DNA of 41,900 nt from Pseudomonas sp. RIT-562 (GCF_026241895.1 NZ_JAPJIV010000036.1:1-41900), one strand, 5' to 3'; numbered from the stretch's first letter, positions 1 through 8,578 are shown. The notes: a model not told the origin generated them from the letters alone. Translations and numbers: made by a program.

Positions 1-2042
1 CCCTGCAAAACGCCCAGGAAGAACTGCAGCACAGCGTCGACCAGGCCACCGAAGACGTGCGGCAAAACCTGGAGACCATTGAGATCCAGAACATCGAGCT
101 GGACCTGGCGCGCAAGGAAGCCCTGGAAGCGAGCCGAATCAAGTCCGAATTCCTGGCCAACATGAGCCATGAAATCCGCACTCCACTCAACGGCATCCTC
201 GGGTTCACCCATCTGCTGCAAAAAAGCGAATTAACCCCGCGGCAACTCGACTACCTGGGCACCATCGAAAAATCCGCCGACAGCCTGCTGGGCATCATCA
301 ACGAAATTCTCGACTTTTCGAAGATCGAAGCCGGCAAACTGGTGCTCGACCATATTCCGTTCAACCTGCGCGATCTGTTGCAGGACACCCTGACCATCCT
401 CGCCCCCGCTGCCCACGCCAAGCAGCTGGAGCTGGTCAGCCTGGTTTACCGCGATACGCCGTTGTCGCTGGTAGGCGACCCGCTGCGACTCAAGCAGATC
501 CTCACCAATCTGGTGAGCAATGCCATCAAGTTCACCCGCGAAGGCACCATCGTCGCCCGCGCCATGCTCGAAGACGAGCATGAAGACAGCGTGCAGCTGC
601 GCATCAGCATTCAGGACACCGGCATCGGCCTGTCGAGCCAGGACGTGCGCGCCTTGTTCCAGGCCTTCAGCCAGGCGGACAACTCGCTGTCGAGACAACC
701 CGGCGGGACCGGCCTGGGCTTGGTGATTTCCAAGCGCCTGATCGAGCAGATGGGCGGCGAGATCGGCGTCGACAGCACCCCGGGGGAAGGCTCGGAATTC
801 TGGATCAGCCTGAGCCTGCCCAAAACCCGCGACGACGCTGAGGATCTGCCCGGCCCGCCATTGCTGGGGCGCCGTGTTGCAGTACTGGAGAACCATGAAC
901 TGGCGCGCCAGGCCCTGCAGCACCAACTGGAAGACTGCGGCCTCGCGGTGACGCCGTTCAATACCCTGGAAAGCCTGACCAATGGCGTGACCGGAGTGCA
1001 CCAGACTGAGCAAGCGATCGACCTGGCAGTGCTGGGCATCACCAGCAAAGACATGCCGCCCGAACGCCTCAACCAGCATATCTGGGACCTCGAGCACCTG
1101 GGCTGCAAAGTGCTGGTGCTGTGCCCGACCACCGAACAGACGCTGTTCCACCTGTCCGTTCCCAACCCCCACAGCCAGCTTCAGGCCAAACCGGCCTGCA
1201 CGCGCAAGCTGCGCCGGGCCTTGTCCGACCTGGTCAATCCGCGCCAGATGCGCAGCGAGCCGGGCGAGCCATTGTCGAGCCGTGCCCCTAAAGTGCTGTG
1301 CGTCGACGACAACCCGGCCAATCTGCTGCTGGTGCAGACACTGCTCGAAGACATGGGTGCCAAGGTGCTCGCCGTGGAAAGCGGTTTTGCTGCCATCAAG
1401 GCAGTGCAGAACGAGACGTTCGACCTGGTGCTGATGGACGTGCAGATGCCCGGAATGGACGGACGCCAGAGCACCGAGGCGATCCGTCAGTGGGAAAGCG
1501 AACGGCACTGTACGCCATTGCCGATCGTCGCACTGACGGCCCATGCCATGGCCAACGAGAAACGTGCCCTGTTGCAAAGCGGCATGGATGACTACCTGAC
1601 CAAGCCGATCAGTGAACGGCAACTGGCGCAGGTGGTGTTGAAGTGGAGTGGCCTGGCCCTGCGCAATCAGGGCCCGGAACGCGCGGGCGATCGACTGGCC
1701 GGGGCACCGGAACTGCAGGTGCTCGATCACGAGGAAGGCTTGCGCCTGGCGGCCGGCAAGGCGGACCTGGCGGCAGATATGCTGGCCATGTTGCTGGCGT
1801 CCCTGGAAGCGGACCGCGAAGCCATTCGTTTCGCCCGGGACATCGACGACCATAATGCACTGATCGAGCGAGTCCACCGGCTGCATGGCGCGACCCGCTA
1901 CTGTGGCGTGCCGCAATTGCGCGCCGCCTGCCAGCGCAGCGAAACCCTGCTCAAGCAGCAAGATCCGCGCGCCTACAGCGCCCTTGAAGAACTCGACCGG
2001 GCGATCAATCGGCTGGCTGCCCAGGCCCGCATCAACGCCTGA
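1..2042 (+). CDS. gacS: GacS hybrid sensor histidine kinase, C-terminal part (5' end outside window)
   Basis: The frame is open from base 3 and gives 679 residues; the N-terminal periplasmic and HAMP part lies outside the window. In order it has a coiled linker, a HisKA domain with the H-box MSHEIRTPLNG (phospho-accepting His codon 168-170), a HATPase domain with DTGIGL and GGTGLGLVISK, a degenerate receiver-like linker, a true receiver domain with VDDN and LMDVQMPGMDG (Asp codon 1437-1439), and a C-terminal HPt domain with HRLHGATRY (His codon 1875-1877). This tripartite H-D-H phosphorelay layout is that of the BarA/GacS family. GacS phosphorylates GacA, which drives the Rsm small RNAs and secondary metabolism. 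The following gene is ldhA, the usual gacS neighbour in Pseudomonas, which supports the assignment. All phosphorelay residues appear intact. Confidence 0.95.
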   Translation, partial: LQNAQEELQHSVDQATEDVRQNLETIEIQNIELDLARKEALEASRIKSEFLANMSHEIRTPLNGILGFTHLLQKSELTPRQLDYLGTIEKSADSLLGIINEILDFSKIEAGKLVLDHIPFNLRDLLQDTLTILAPAAHAKQLELVSLVYRDTPLSLVGDPLRLKQILTNLVSNAIKFTREGTIVARAMLEDEHEDSVQLRISIQDTGIGLSSQDVRALFQAFSQADNSLSRQPGGTGLGLVISKRLIEQMGGEIGVDSTPGEGSEFWISLSLPKTRDDAEDLPGPPLLGRRVAVLENHELARQALQHQLEDCGLAVTPFNTLESLTNGVTGVHQTEQAIDLAVLGITSKDMPPERLNQHIWDLEHLGCKVLVLCPTTEQTLFHLSVPNPHSQLQAKPACTRKLRRALSDLVNPRQMRSEPGEPLSSRAPKVLCVDDNPANLLLVQTLLEDMGAKVLAVESGFAAIKAVQNETFDLVLMDVQMPGMDGRQSTEAIRQWESERHCTPLPIVALTAHAMANEKRALLQSGMDDYLTKPISERQLAQVVLKWSGLALRNQGPERAGDRLAGAPELQVLDHEEGLRLAAGKADLAADMLAMLLASLEADREAIRFARDIDDHNALIERVHRLHGATRYCGVPQLRAACQRSETLLKQQDPRAYSALEELDRAINRLAAQARINA

Positions 2043-2069
2043 CCCAACGCAGATCAACAGGAGGATTGC

Positions 2070-3062
2070 ATGCGCACCATTCTATTCAGCAGCCAGACCT
2101 ACGACCGCGACAGCTTTCTCGCCGCCGAGCTCCCCGCCGGCATCGAGCTGCAGTTTCAACCCGCGCGCCTGAGTATCGATACGGTCGCCCTGGCTGAAGA
2201 TCACGAGGTGGTCTGCGCCTTCATCAATGATGACCTGAGCGCCCCCGTGCTCGAACGCCTCGCTGCCGGCGGCACGCGCCTGATCGCCCTGCGCTCGGCG
2301 GGCTACAACCATGTCGACCTGGCTGCCGCCAAGCGTCTGGGGCTGCCCGTCGTGCGCGTCCCCGCCTACTCGCCGCATGCCGTGGCCGAGCACGCGGTGG
2401 CGCTGATCCTGGCGCTCAATCGGCGCCTGCATCGCGCCTACAACCGTACCCGCGAAGGGGACTTCAGCCTGCACGGCCTGACCGGCTTCGACCTGGTGGG
2501 CAAGACCGTCGGCGTCGTCGGCACCGGGCAGATCGGTGCGACTTTCGCGAAAATCATGCACGGGTTTGGCTGCCAGTTGCTGGCGTACGACCCCTACCCC
2601 AACCCGCAGGTCGAAGCCCTCGGCGCGCGCTACCTGAGCTTGCCGCAATTGCTCGCCGAGTCGCAGATCATCAGCCTGCACTGCCCGCTCAACGAACACA
2701 GCAAACACCTGATCAACCGCGAATCACTGGCGCACATGCAACCCGGCGCCATGCTGATCAACACCGGGCGTGGAGGCCTGGTGGACACGCCGGCATTGAT
2801 CGATGCACTCAAAGACGGGCAACTGGGTTACCTGGGCCTGGATGTCTATGAAGAAGAGGCGCAGCTGTTTTTCGAGGACCGCTCCGACCTGCCGCTGCAG
2901 GACGATGTGCTGGCGCGGTTGTTGACCTTTCCGAACGTGATCATCACCGCCCACCAAGCCTTCCTGACTCGCGAAGCATTGGGCGCAATTGCCGCCACTA
3001 CTTTGCAGAATATTGCCGCGTGGGCTGGCGGAACCCCGCAAAACCAGGTGGATGCCGGTTGA
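2070..3062 (+). CDS. ldhA: D-lactate dehydrogenase (fermentative type)
   Basis: This is a 330-residue NAD-dependent 2-hydroxyacid dehydrogenase that reduces pyruvate to D-lactate in the cytoplasm. The N-terminal substrate domain contains LRSAGYNHVDL. The Rossmann motif GVVGTGQIG is near residue 150. NTGRGGLVD supplies the catalytic Arg region, the catalytic Glu lies in GLDVYEEE, and the catalytic His is in ITAHQAFLT near residue 296. A strong Shine-Dalgarno sequence (AGGAGG, about 2059-2064) precedes the ATG by about 5 bases, so the start is clear. The gene begins 27 bases after gacS and may be cotranscribed with it. The length and the FFEDRS...LL segment fit the LdhA subfamily rather than hydroxypyruvate or phosphoglycerate dehydrogenases. 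Confidence 0.93.
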   Translation: MRTILFSSQTYDRDSFLAAELPAGIELQFQPARLSIDTVALAEDHEVVCAFINDDLSAPVLERLAAGGTRLIALRSAGYNHVDLAAAKRLGLPVVRVPAYSPHAVAEHAVALILALNRRLHRAYNRTREGDFSLHGLTGFDLVGKTVGVVGTGQIGATFAKIMHGFGCQLLAYDPYPNPQVEALGARYLSLPQLLAESQIISLHCPLNEHSKHLINRESLAHMQPGAMLINTGRGGLVDTPALIDALKDGQLGYLGLDVYEEEAQLFFEDRSDLPLQDDVLARLLTFPNVIITAHQAFLTREALGAIAATTLQNIAAWAGGTPQNQVDAG

Positions 3063-3139
3063 ACCGGATCGAAGGTCAAAGGCCCACCACATGATCGGCG
3101 GATGTCCGTGCTAGCATGCCGCGCATATTTGGAGGACCC

Positions 3140-3574
3140 ATGGTCGAACACGATTTCCGCTACACCCTGATGAACCCGCAACACACCCTCACCGAGTGCC
3201 GCGCCCTGGTGCCTGGCCGTTATCAGGTCACTGGCAACGGTGGCTCGATTCGCAACAACGACGTGCTGGTGGTGACGCTCAAAGGCAGTAAAGACCTGGC
3301 CATGCGCCTGACCGTCGAAACGGTTCGCCACCTGATCAACCCGCCCGGCCAATGGGTGGCGGTGGCCAGTGGTCCGGTGTTCGGCGAACTGGCGATCCAC
3401 ACTTGGAAGGTCAACTGCGACAGCTGCGCCAAAGAGCTGAGTTTCGAGTTTGCGGTGGACGCCAAGCTGGGCAACAAGGCGCAAAAGCCGGCTGCCACTG
3501 CACGGATCGCCGAGTTGGGCTGGAGCACGGTTGGGGAAAAACACCTGTGCCCGAAATGCCAGGAGCCTGCGTGA
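3140..3574 (+). CDS. Conserved hypothetical protein with paired CxxC motifs
   Basis: This gene codes for 144 residues. The ATG at 3140 has a good Shine-Dalgarno (GGAGGA, 3131-3136), which favours it over an in-frame ATG at 3116. The protein has no signal peptide or membrane segment. Two CxxC pairs (CDSC near residue 95 and CPKC near the C-terminus) suggest one zinc-ribbon-like site. The function is not recognised. Its stop codon overlaps the ATG of the next gene (ATGA at 3573-3576), so the two are probably translationally coupled. A TAGCAT hexamer just upstream (about 3111-3116) could be a -10 element. Homologues are known to me only as conserved Pseudomonas proteins next to ldhA. Confidence 0.8.
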   Translation: MVEHDFRYTLMNPQHTLTECRALVPGRYQVTGNGGSIRNNDVLVVTLKGSKDLAMRLTVETVRHLINPPGQWVAVASGPVFGELAIHTWKVNCDSCAKELSFEFAVDAKLGNKAQKPAATARIAELGWSTVGEKHLCPKCQEPA

Positions 3575-3978
3575 TGAAACGCCTCGCCCTGACAGCATTG
3601 GTTGGCGCCGGCCTGCTGGGCTGCTCCGCGCAACCGGTGCAACTGCAACAGAATCGCAGCTACATTCTGGAGTGGATCGGCGAACGTCCCTTGATGGATT
3701 ACAGCCACCTGACCATCACCCTGGGTGAAGACGGTCGCGCCTATGGCAACGGCGGCTGCAACCACTGGTTTGCTCCCTACACCCTGGAAGGCGACAAGCT
3801 GAGCTTCGGCAAGATCGGCAGCACACGCAAACTCTGCGGCCCGGCGTTGATGGAGCAGGAAACGCGTTTCCTCCAGGCCCTGGAAAACGTCCAGCGCTGG
3901 GATGTGTCGCCGATCGACCAGATGCGCTTCTGGCCAGCGCAAGGCAAACCACTGCGCTGGTGGCTTGAAGAGGGTTAA
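3574..3978 (+). CDS. META (HslJ-like) domain lipoprotein
   Basis: This is a 134-residue protein. It starts with a lipoprotein signal peptide, MKRLALTALVGAGLLGCSAQ, in which the lipobox LLGC puts the lipidated Cys at residue 17. The rest matches the META/HslJ fold: a strand-rich segment with LTITLGEDGRAYGNGGCNHW, then a second Cys in STRKLCGPALMEQETRF, and the typical MEQE.FL.AL helix. It is predicted to be anchored in the outer membrane. HslJ-family members are linked to heat and novobiocin tolerance, but no specific role can be read here. Translation appears coupled to the preceding gene through a 1-base stop/start overlap. It ends just before a large inverted repeat that can act as terminator. 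Confidence 0.85.
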   Translation: MKRLALTALVGAGLLGCSAQPVQLQQNRSYILEWIGERPLMDYSHLTITLGEDGRAYGNGGCNHWFAPYTLEGDKLSFGKIGSTRKLCGPALMEQETRFLQALENVQRWDVSPIDQMRFWPAQGKPLRWWLEEG

Positions 3979-3983
3979 ATCCT

Positions 3984-4060
3984 AAAAAGATCGCAGCCTT
4001 CGGCAGCTCCTACAGAGGCCGCTGAACACCGTAGGAGCTGCCCAAAGCTGCGATCTTTTC
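3984..4060. repeat. REP-like inverted repeat, probable bidirectional terminator
   Basis: The left arm (3984-4014, reading AAAGATCGCAGC...GCAGCTCCTACA) pairs with the right arm (4031-4060, GTAGGAGCTGC...GCTGCGATCTTTT) around a loop of about 16 bases. The arms are nearly complementary with one small bulge. It lies between the convergent META-lipoprotein gene and the TlpA-like gene. The AAAGATCGCAGC...GCTGCGATCTTT type is a recurrent intergenic palindrome in fluorescent pseudomonads. Confidence 0.8.
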
Positions 4061-4071
4061 TTAGAGACCTC

Positions 4072-4539
4072 TCAATTCTTGGCCTGCAACGCCTCCAGCT
4101 TCGCCAACACCCCCGCCGCCGTCTGCTCACCCAGCAATTGCTCACGCACCTTGCCCTTGTCATCAATGATGTAAGTGACCGGCAACGCCTCACTGCGCGG
4201 CACCTCAAACAGTTCCGCCGGGTCCTGGGCCAGCACCGTGAACCCGATGCCCAGTTTCTCGCTGGCGCTCTTCAGCTCTTCGCCCTGCACATTATCGAAG
4301 TTCACCCCGAACACGCCGATGTTCCTGCCCTTGAGCTGCTCGGCCAAGGCATTCAGCTCCGGAATCTCGGTACGGCAAGGTCCGCACCACTCGGCCCAGT
4401 AATTGAGTACCAGCCATTGTTTGTCCAGACGCTCGGCAGCCACTTTCTGGCCGTTCTGGTCGATCCCGTAATCGTTGCCACATCCCCCCAGCAATAAAGT
4501 GCCGATGATCAACAGTGTCGCTGCCAGTCGTCTGTTCAT
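4072..4539 (-). CDS. TlpA-family thiol-disulfide oxidoreductase lipoprotein
   Basis: This codes for 155 residues. The ATG at 4539 is chosen because it opens a lipoprotein signal sequence (MNRRLAATLLIIGTLLLGGC, lipid Cys at residue 20) and has AAGGAT upstream. The mature part is a thioredoxin fold with the redox motif WAEWCGPCR near residue 50 and the cis-proline segment ALPVTYIID. It is predicted to be a membrane-anchored periplasmic protein that reduces disulfides, as TlpA/ResA proteins do, perhaps for cytochrome c maturation or repair of periplasmic thiols. The substrate cannot be told from sequence. It is divergent from arsC across 113 bases and convergent with the META gene. Confidence 0.88.
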   Translation of the reverse strand: MNRRLAATLLIIGTLLLGGCGNDYGIDQNGQKVAAERLDKQWLVLNYWAEWCGPCRTEIPELNALAEQLKGRNIGVFGVNFDNVQGEELKSASEKLGIGFTVLAQDPAELFEVPRSEALPVTYIIDDKGKVREQLLGEQTAAGVLAKLEALQAKN

Positions 4540-4652
4540 GTCGTGATCCTTGTCGAAAAAGAATACTGCCGCGACCCATTGCCTCCCGAGGTTCTGGAAT
4601 GCGCGCTGCACAGTTAGAATAGCCGCCACCTTACGCAAGATGCGACCCGCAC

Positions 4653-5006
4653 ATGACCGATCTGACGCTTTATCACAACCCGCGCTGCTCGAAATCCCGC
4701 GGTGCGCTCGAACTGCTCCAGGCCCGCGGCCTGACACCTGAGGTCGTGCGCTACCTGGAAACACCTCTGGACGCCACGCAAATCCAGAGCCTGCTGAAGA
4801 AGCTTGGCATCGGCGCGCGGCAACTGCTGCGCACTGGTGAGGATGAATACAAGACCCTCAACCTGGCCGACGCCAGCCTCAGCGAGGCGCAACTGATCGC
4901 CGCCATCGCTGGCCACCCGAAACTGATGGAGCGGCCGATTCTCGAAGTCGGCGACAAAGCCGTGATCGGCCGTCCGCCGGAGAACGTGCTGGAGTTGCTG
5001 CCGTGA
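4653..5006 (+). CDS. arsC: Arsenate reductase, glutaredoxin-dependent (ArsC family)
   Basis: This is a 117-residue protein of the ArsC/Spx thioredoxin-like fold. The N-terminal motif YHNPRCSKSR carries the nucleophilic Cys at about residue 12, and the conserved C-terminal segment RPILEVGDKAVIGRPPENV is the family signature. It would reduce arsenate to arsenite with glutathione and glutaredoxin. No arsR or arsB lies nearby, so this is the chromosomal stand-alone type often found next to wrbA in Pseudomonas, and its physiological role may not be arsenic resistance. A possible sigma-70 -10 (TAGAAT, 4615-4620) lies upstream. Its stop overlaps the wrbA start by 4 bases (GTGA, 5003-5006). Confidence 0.9.
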   Translation: MTDLTLYHNPRCSKSRGALELLQARGLTPEVVRYLETPLDATQIQSLLKKLGIGARQLLRTGEDEYKTLNLADASLSEAQLIAAIAGHPKLMERPILEVGDKAVIGRPPENVLELLP

Positions 5007-5599
5007 GCGCGCCGTACATTCTGGTGCTGTATTACAGCCGCAGTGGCTCGACCAATGAAATGGCCCGGCAGATAGCCCGTGGCGTCGAGCAGTCAGGGAT
5101 GGAGGCTCGCTTGCGCACGGTCCCGGCGATCTCCGCCGAATGCGAAGCCGTGTCGCCGGATATTCCGGACGAGGGCGCGCTGTATGCAAGTCTCGATGAC
5201 CTGAAAAACTGCGCCGGCCTGGCCTTGGGCAGCCCGACGCGCTTTGGCAACATGGCCGCACCGCTCAAATACTTTCTCGATGGCACCAGCAACCTGTGGC
5301 TGACCGGCGCTCTGGTCGGCAAACCTGCGGGAGTATTCACCTCCACCGCCAGTCTGCATGGCGGTCAGGAAACCACGCTGCTGTCGATGATGTTGCCGTT
5401 GCTGCATCACGGCATGCTGATCACCGGCCTGCCGTACAGCGAGTCGGCGCTGCTGGAAACCCGCGGTGGCGGTACGCCTTATGGCGCCAGTCACCATGCC
5501 GGCGCCGATGGCAAAAGCGGCCTGAATGAACACGAAGTGGCACTGTGCAGGGCATTGGGCCTGCGCTTGGCCAAGACCGCGCAAAAGCTGGGGAACTGA
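5003..5599 (+). CDS. wrbA: NAD(P)H:quinone oxidoreductase, WrbA type
   Basis: This 198-residue flavodoxin-fold protein has the FMN phosphate-binding loop YYSRSGSTNEMA near residue 10, the segment GSPTRFGNMAAPLKYFLDGT and the C-terminal YGASHHAG motif typical of WrbA. These enzymes reduce quinones by two electrons and protect against redox cycling. The GTG start at 5003 overlaps the arsC stop by 4 bases, which indicates translational coupling in an arsC-wrbA-DUF2069 operon. It lacks nothing obvious compared with the usual length of about 200 residues. Confidence 0.92.
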   Translation: MSAPYILVLYYSRSGSTNEMARQIARGVEQSGMEARLRTVPAISAECEAVSPDIPDEGALYASLDDLKNCAGLALGSPTRFGNMAAPLKYFLDGTSNLWLTGALVGKPAGVFTSTASLHGGQETTLLSMMLPLLHHGMLITGLPYSESALLETRGGGTPYGASHHAGADGKSGLNEHEVALCRALGLRLAKTAQKLGN

Positions 5600-5600
5600 C

Positions 5601-6026
5601 GTGGCGAAAAAGCCGAAGGTGTTGCCGTCCATTGAGTGGCTGGAACCACGGGTTCGGGCCATGCGAGTCATCAGCCTGTTGTGCTATCTGGGGCTGGTCG
5701 GCCTGCTGTGTGTTTATTACCTGCTGATTGCCGACCTGCATGGCGCGCGGCCGTGGGTGATCCTGCTGATCGAGCTGGTGCCGCTGTTGCTGCTGGCACC
5801 GGGAATGATCCTGGGCAGCCCTCGCGGGCATTCGTGGATGTGTTTTGTGGTGAACCTGTACTTCATCAAGGGCGCATTGGCGGCGTATGACCCGAACCGG
5901 CAGCTGTTTGGCCTGTTGGAGATGGGTGCGAGCCTGGCGGTATTCTGCTCGGCGTTGATGTTTGTACGGTGGCGATTTCAGTTGAATCGCAAGTTGGCGG
6001 GTGAAGGCGAAATCTCTGTCGCCTGA
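5601..6026 (+). CDS. DUF2069 family inner-membrane protein
   Basis: This is a 141-residue protein starting at GTG 5601, one base after the wrbA stop codon (TGA, 5597-5599). It has four hydrophobic segments, at about residues 22-42, 51-70, 75-95 and 105-125, with a basic C-terminus (WRFQLNRKL). This matches the small DUF2069 (COG3308) membrane family, which is commonly found after wrbA in Pseudomonas. No function is known. It is the last gene of the apparent arsC-wrbA operon and is followed by a REP pair. Confidence 0.85.
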   Translation: MAKKPKVLPSIEWLEPRVRAMRVISLLCYLGLVGLLCVYYLLIADLHGARPWVILLIELVPLLLLAPGMILGSPRGHSWMCFVVNLYFIKGALAAYDPNRQLFGLLEMGASLAVFCSALMFVRWRFQLNRKLAGEGEISVA

Positions 6027-6033
6027 TGCACCG

Positions 6034-6100
6034 CCTTCGCGAGCAAACCCGCTCCCACAGGCGATCCGCCCCCCTGTGGGAGCGGGCTTGCTCGTGAAGG
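6034..6100. repeat. Pseudomonas REP pair (inverted)
   Basis: The arm at 6034-6061 (CGCGAGCAAACCCGCTCCCAC core) is complementary to the arm at 6073-6100 (GTGGGAGCGGGCTTGCTCG core), with an 11-base loop. It sits between two convergent genes, the typical REP location, and may stabilise or terminate both transcripts. Confidence 0.9.
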
Positions 6101-6113
6101 GTTCAACTCGGGC

Positions 6114-6788
6114 TCAATGATTCACCGTATAAGCCAGCATCATCGATATCTGGCTCATCGCCCGCCCACCACTCTGTTCATGCCACTGGTTGAACACATC
6201 CTGCACCAGAGCCAGATCGCGTTGACTGGTCGGGACCTTGTCGACGATCTTTTGCGCATTCAACCCCGCCACCACGTCATAGCTCGGCACAAATGTGTCC
6301 TTGCCGACCATTCGCAGGAATCGTGGGGCCGACAACCCGCCCAACTGATGCCCGCGTTTCTTCAGGAAGGTCCATAACCCGACGATGTCCGTCACTGGCC
6401 AATCGGCGATCAACTGACCAAAACTGCCATGCTCGTGGGTGACATCGAGGATGAACTGCGCATTACGCGGCACGCTCTTGAGTTTGCCCAGGTGCCGGAT
6501 GATCCGCGCATCCTGCATCAGGCGCTCCAGATGTTCGGCACTCATAAGCACGACTTTTTCCGGGTCGAACTTGAAGAACACTTCCTCGAAGGCCGGCCAT
6601 TTCGCATCCACCAGACTGTGCTTGAGCCCGGCGCGGAATACGCGCAGGGCCATGGTGGAGAGATAACGATCATCGCTGATCTTGCGCAACTGCGCGGGGG
6701 ACTTGGGAACGGGCAGATGGGCTTCCAGTTCAGCTGCCGAACCGAAGCGGTTCAGGCAGTATTCGTGCAGCCACTTGTAATCGCGCAT
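6114..6788 (-). CDS. DNA-3-methyladenine glycosylase I-like protein
   Basis: This codes for 224 residues, starting MRDYKWLHEYCLNRFGS; AGGA lies upstream of the ATG. The protein is soluble and mostly helical, with a segment LGGLSAPRFLRMVGKDTFVPSYDVVAGL that resembles the helix-hairpin-helix and catalytic region of the HhH-GPD base-excision glycosylases. Close Pseudomonas homologues are called 3-methyladenine glycosylase I. It lacks the clear zinc-snap Cys/His set of classical Tag, so the substrate is uncertain. It follows ttcA in the same direction with a 40-base gap and could be cotranscribed with it. Confidence 0.7.
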   Translation of the reverse strand: MRDYKWLHEYCLNRFGSAAELEAHLPVPKSPAQLRKISDDRYLSTMALRVFRAGLKHSLVDAKWPAFEEVFFKFDPEKVVLMSAEHLERLMQDARIIRHLGKLKSVPRNAQFILDVTHEHGSFGQLIADWPVTDIVGLWTFLKKRGHQLGGLSAPRFLRMVGKDTFVPSYDVVAGLNAQKIVDKVPTSQRDLALVQDVFNQWHEQSGGRAMSQISMMLAYTVNH

Positions 6789-6828
6789 GCCCTCTCCTGA
6801 GGATTAAAAAGAAAAACCTGTGTTCTGG

Positions 6829-7653
6829 TCAGAGGTTGACGACGTTGACGAACCGCGAGGCAGCGGTTTCATCGATCTTGAGACTGGTGAAATCAAACAA
6901 GGTGCGATCCGCCAGCTGGGAGGGGATCACATTCTGCAGGCTGCGAAAAATGCTTTCGGTGCGCCCCGGGGTCTTGCGCTCCCACTCCTGCAGCATGTCC
7001 TTGACCACCTGGCGCTGCAGATTTTCCTGGGAGCCACAGAGGTTGCACGGAATGATCGGGAATTGCTTGAAGTCCGAATAAGCCTGGATGTCCTTTTCGT
7101 TGCAATACGCCAGCGGGCGAATCACCACGTTGCGCCCATCATCGGCGCGCAATTTAGGGGGCATGGCCTTGAGCGAACCATTGAAGAACATGTTCAGGAA
7201 AAATGTTTCGACAATGTCGTCGCGGTGATGACCGAGGGCCATCTTGGTCGCGCCAATTTCGTCGGCAAAGGTGTAGAGCGTGCCACGGCGCAAACGCGAG
7301 CACAGCGAGCAAGTGGTCTTGCCTTCCGGTATCAGCTCCTTGACCACCGAATAGGTGTCCTTTTCGACGATGTGGTATTCGACACCCAGTTCTTTCAGGT
7401 AAGCCGGCAGGACATGCTCAGGAAAACCCGGTTGCTTCTGGTCCATGTTCACGGCAACGATCTCGAATTTGATCGGCGCGACCTTCTGCAAATGCAGCAG
7501 CACATCGAGCATGGTGTAGCTGTCCTTGCCGCCGGACAGGCAAACCATCACCTTGTCGCCGTCTTCGATCATGTTGAAATCGGCGACAGCCTCCCCCGCC
7601 TGGCGGCGAAGACGCTTCTGCAGTTTGTTCTGGTTGACCGTGAGTGTGCCCAT
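6829..7653 (-). CDS. ttcA: tRNA 2-thiocytidine(32) synthetase TtcA
   Basis: This 274-residue protein has the PP-loop ATP-binding motif CLSGGKDSYTML near residue 42. It also has the TtcA iron-sulfur cysteine motifs CSLCSRLRRG (about residue 115) and CNLCGSQ (about residue 206). TtcA activates C32 of certain tRNAs with ATP and inserts sulfur through a [4Fe-4S] cluster. The ATG at 7653 gives MGTLTVNQNKLQKRLRRQ, the expected family N-terminus. The length agrees with the family. A glycosylase-like gene follows 40 bases downstream on the same strand. Confidence 0.96.
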   Translation of the reverse strand: MGTLTVNQNKLQKRLRRQAGEAVADFNMIEDGDKVMVCLSGGKDSYTMLDVLLHLQKVAPIKFEIVAVNMDQKQPGFPEHVLPAYLKELGVEYHIVEKDTYSVVKELIPEGKTTCSLCSRLRRGTLYTFADEIGATKMALGHHRDDIVETFFLNMFFNGSLKAMPPKLRADDGRNVVIRPLAYCNEKDIQAYSDFKQFPIIPCNLCGSQENLQRQVVKDMLQEWERKTPGRTESIFRSLQNVIPSQLADRTLFDFTSLKIDETAASRFVNVVNL

Positions 7654-7813
7654 GACGCGAAATCCGTGAGGTGTGACGAAAGGCGGGCATTTTACGCAAA
7701 AACCCGGTCACCACGTAATACCCCGGTTTTGCTGCGAAACATAATGCGATTAGCCGACACATTTACAGCGCAATTTGCTCTAAGTCCCACCACCTGTGCG
7801 GTTAAGTCCTTTC

Positions 7814-7835
7814 TATACTGCGACATAAGGTCGCA
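7814..7835 (+). promoter_or_regulatory. Possible -10 element overlapped by a small palindrome
   Basis: TATACT (7814-7819) resembles a sigma-70 -10 hexamer and is followed at once by the inverted repeat TGCGAC-ATAAG-GTCGCA (7819-7835). The position, about 100 bases before the YIP1 gene, would suit a promoter with an operator over the transcription start. No good -35 hexamer is seen at normal spacing. Confidence 0.3.
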
Positions 7836-7924
7836 TGACTATCCAGACCTATCCCTTACTTGGCCACCTTGGCCCGTAGGCGCTCCACCGGGGGGCGATG
7901 GTAAAAACAAGAGGAGTGACTGGC

Positions 7925-8527
7925 ATGATCCATCACGTAGTGGGGCTCTTCACCCACCCTGACCAAGAATGGAAGGAGATTCGTGGCGACCAGGAGGAAA
8001 GCATCAGCCACATGTATCTCACGCACACCCTGATTCTCGCGGCCATTCCGGCCGTGTCGGCATTTATCGGCACGACCCAGGTGGGCTGGGTCATCGGCAA
8101 CCGGGCTCCGGTGATGCTGACCCAGGAAAGCGCGCTGTGGATGACGATCATGTCGTACCTGGCGATGCTCGGCGGCGTGGCCGTGATGGGCGCCTTCGTG
8201 CACTGGATGGCTCGTACGTATGACGCCAATCCAAGTCTGGCCCGTTGTGTTGCATTTGCGACCTATACCGCCACTCCGCTGTTCATTGGCGGCCTGGCGG
8301 CGTTGTATCCACATATGTGGCTGGGGATGATCGTCGGCACCGCTGCCATTTGCTACACCGTGTACCTGTTATATGTCGGCCTGCCGACTTTCATGAACAT
8401 TCCATCGGACGAGGGTTTCCTGTTTTCGAGTTCGGTATTGGCCGTAGGATTGGTGGTGCTGGTGGCCATCATGGCATTCACGGTGATTGTCTGGGGACTG
8501 GGCGTGGGGCCCGTCTATACCAACTGA
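7925..8527 (+). CDS. YIP1-family inner-membrane protein
   Basis: This codes for 200 residues from ATG 7925, which has a good Shine-Dalgarno (GAGGAG, 7911-7916). An in-frame ATG at 7898 is less likely. A short soluble N-terminus (MIHHVVGLFTHPDQEW) precedes five hydrophobic segments at about residues 36-55, 75-95, 110-135, 138-158 and 172-195. The N-terminal FTHPDQEWKEIR signature and the multi-spanning topology match the Yip1 domain family of bacterial inner-membrane proteins of unknown function. It stands alone between ttcA and the SprT-like gene and is followed by a hairpin. Confidence 0.8.
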   Translation: MIHHVVGLFTHPDQEWKEIRGDQEESISHMYLTHTLILAAIPAVSAFIGTTQVGWVIGNRAPVMLTQESALWMTIMSYLAMLGGVAVMGAFVHWMARTYDANPSLARCVAFATYTATPLFIGGLAALYPHMWLGMIVGTAAICYTVYLLYVGLPTFMNIPSDEGFLFSSSVLAVGLVVLVAIMAFTVIVWGLGVGPVYTN

Positions 8528-8555
8528 CTTCGCATAAAAAAATATCTGCCAATAC

Positions 8556-8578
8556 AGGCCGCCGTGAGGCGGCCTCTT
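8556..8578 (+). terminator. Rho-independent terminator after the YIP1 gene
   Basis: An 8-bp perfect stem, AGGCCGCC and GGCGGCCT, with a GTGA loop is followed by a weak pyrimidine tail (CTCTT). It lies 28 bases after the stop codon. Confidence 0.65.

Noticed and set aside
6820..7962. A 380-codon open frame antisense to ttcA
   Set aside because: It covers ttcA and both flanks and has no recognisable family; ttcA has its PP-loop and cysteine motifs.
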